A DNA stretch of 64,000 nucleotides from Aporrectodea caliginosa (taxonomy: Eukaryota > Annelida > Clitellata > Crassiclitellata > Lumbricidae). Both the position numbers and the translations under genes were made by a program. Of this stretch, positions 63,253 through 64,000 are shown one piece after another; within the stretch, counting starts at the first letter, position 1, and each line of letters opens with the position of its first letter. The stretch covers positions 781,501-845,500 of the forward strand of contig JACEVL010000469.1 of the NCBI GenBank assembly GCA_020284085.1, given 5' to 3'. Below the pieces are notes generated by a model that was not told the DNA's origin, did not search any database, and was given only the letters and a program-made list of their open reading frames with translations.

Positions 63253-64000
63253 CTTTACGCCCTGCTACCTGCATTTTCTTTTGCTTTTCTTTTTCTTATT
63301 TTGTTTTCTTGACAAATTGCTCTGTATTATGCAAAGGCTTTCTTTTTATGCTTTTTCCCTTCCTGATATCTGTGGTTTCATTTAGTTAGATAGCCTATGT
63401 GCTTCATGGTGTCTCACTTGTAAGTTCCTAGGAAGGCGGATTAACGTGTGGTATTTTAATAAGTGATCTTTCTCCGTGAGTAACTGGCAGTAATGGTGCA
63501 AATCTCAAAACACTGTCACCTGATGTAGCCTACTTGTGGATGGAATTAATTGTTCTAAATGGACAGCAGCTATAGCAGGTAGGTCAGCACAGTCACTTCA
63601 TGCACACCTACTTGCGAATGGAATCAATCGTTCTTCATGGACAGCAGCTGGTAAAATGTCTGAATCAGATGTGGTAGTAGCAGGTAGATCACCTGATGTA
63701 TTTGTGGATGGAATCATTAAATCTTGTTCCATGATGACAACAGGTTCACTGGATATGCTTATATTAGAAATTATGGACATAGGCCTACTTCTTTCAGTAT
63801 AATACTACTAGGAAGATATGCCGTTCTGGTACCGCTGATGGTTGAAAAAGAAATATTTCAGAGCCAGGAAATGCTCCTTGGCAGTTTTCTATTGTGAACG
63901 CATTCTTCCAAGATGGATTGAAAATCCTGAAAAATCTCTTTTGAGCTTAGGGCCAACCACCAGTAGCAGTGCGTGTAAACATTCTCATTTCTTCATACCA

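Overview
This is a repeat-rich, intron-rich animal genomic window, not a bacterial one. Host exons are short, have canonical GT/AG boundaries, and are separated by kilobase introns full of transposons. The palindrome TAGGCCTA recurs in non-coding DNA. The gene content (a COP9 signalosome subunit, CARD-domain exons, NHL-repeat exons, a mixed-lineage-type kinase) with hAT, Merlin, Ginger, piggyBac and several LINE and SINE families suggests a marine invertebrate. An echinoderm or another invertebrate deuterostome is my guess, but nothing here proves it.

Every recognisable host gene lies on the minus strand. From low to high coordinates: (1) a complete kinase-only TKL/MLK-ZAK-like gene at 348-12355. 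Its five coding exons join in phase into a 321-residue protein with an unusual DFD in place of DFG. (2) Two decayed NHL-repeat gene copies at about 15.33-16.5 kb and 20.47-22.3 kb, one broken by a LINE and the other by a hAT-like element. (3) COPS4 (CSN4) at 25137-35693, eight exons in consistent phase; the N-terminal exon was not found, and the last exon found ends in a stop where the family continues. (4) A CARD-CARD-coiled-coil adaptor-like gene at 38896-43733. (5) A second, partial copy of the kinase at about 52.9-60.7 kb, inside a diverged duplication of about 9-10 kb of the 0.3-10.1 kb region.

The two duplicated segments act as each other's empty sites. They show directly that a 917-bp MULE-like element, a Ginger-like element, a nested MITE and a degraded hAT entered copy 1 after the duplication. 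A 2.1-kb DNA transposon, a tRNA-containing hAT-like element, a GGGGTCGTCC element and LINE fragments entered copy 2. In the COPS4 intron an apparently intact Merlin transposon (perfect 8-bp duplication, 41-bp inverted repeats, uninterrupted 324-aa transposase) sits inside a hAT element that has its own perfect 8-bp duplication. A nearly full-length Jockey/CR1-group LINE occupies 47.8-51.4 kb, broken by one homopolymer frameshift. Most of the rest is LINE 3' fragments, SINEs, a solo LTR, minisatellites and microsatellites.

The kinase and CARD genes are of kinds used in innate immune or stress signalling, but a functional link between them is inference from proximity only. Exon boundaries were placed by eye and may be off by one or two bases.
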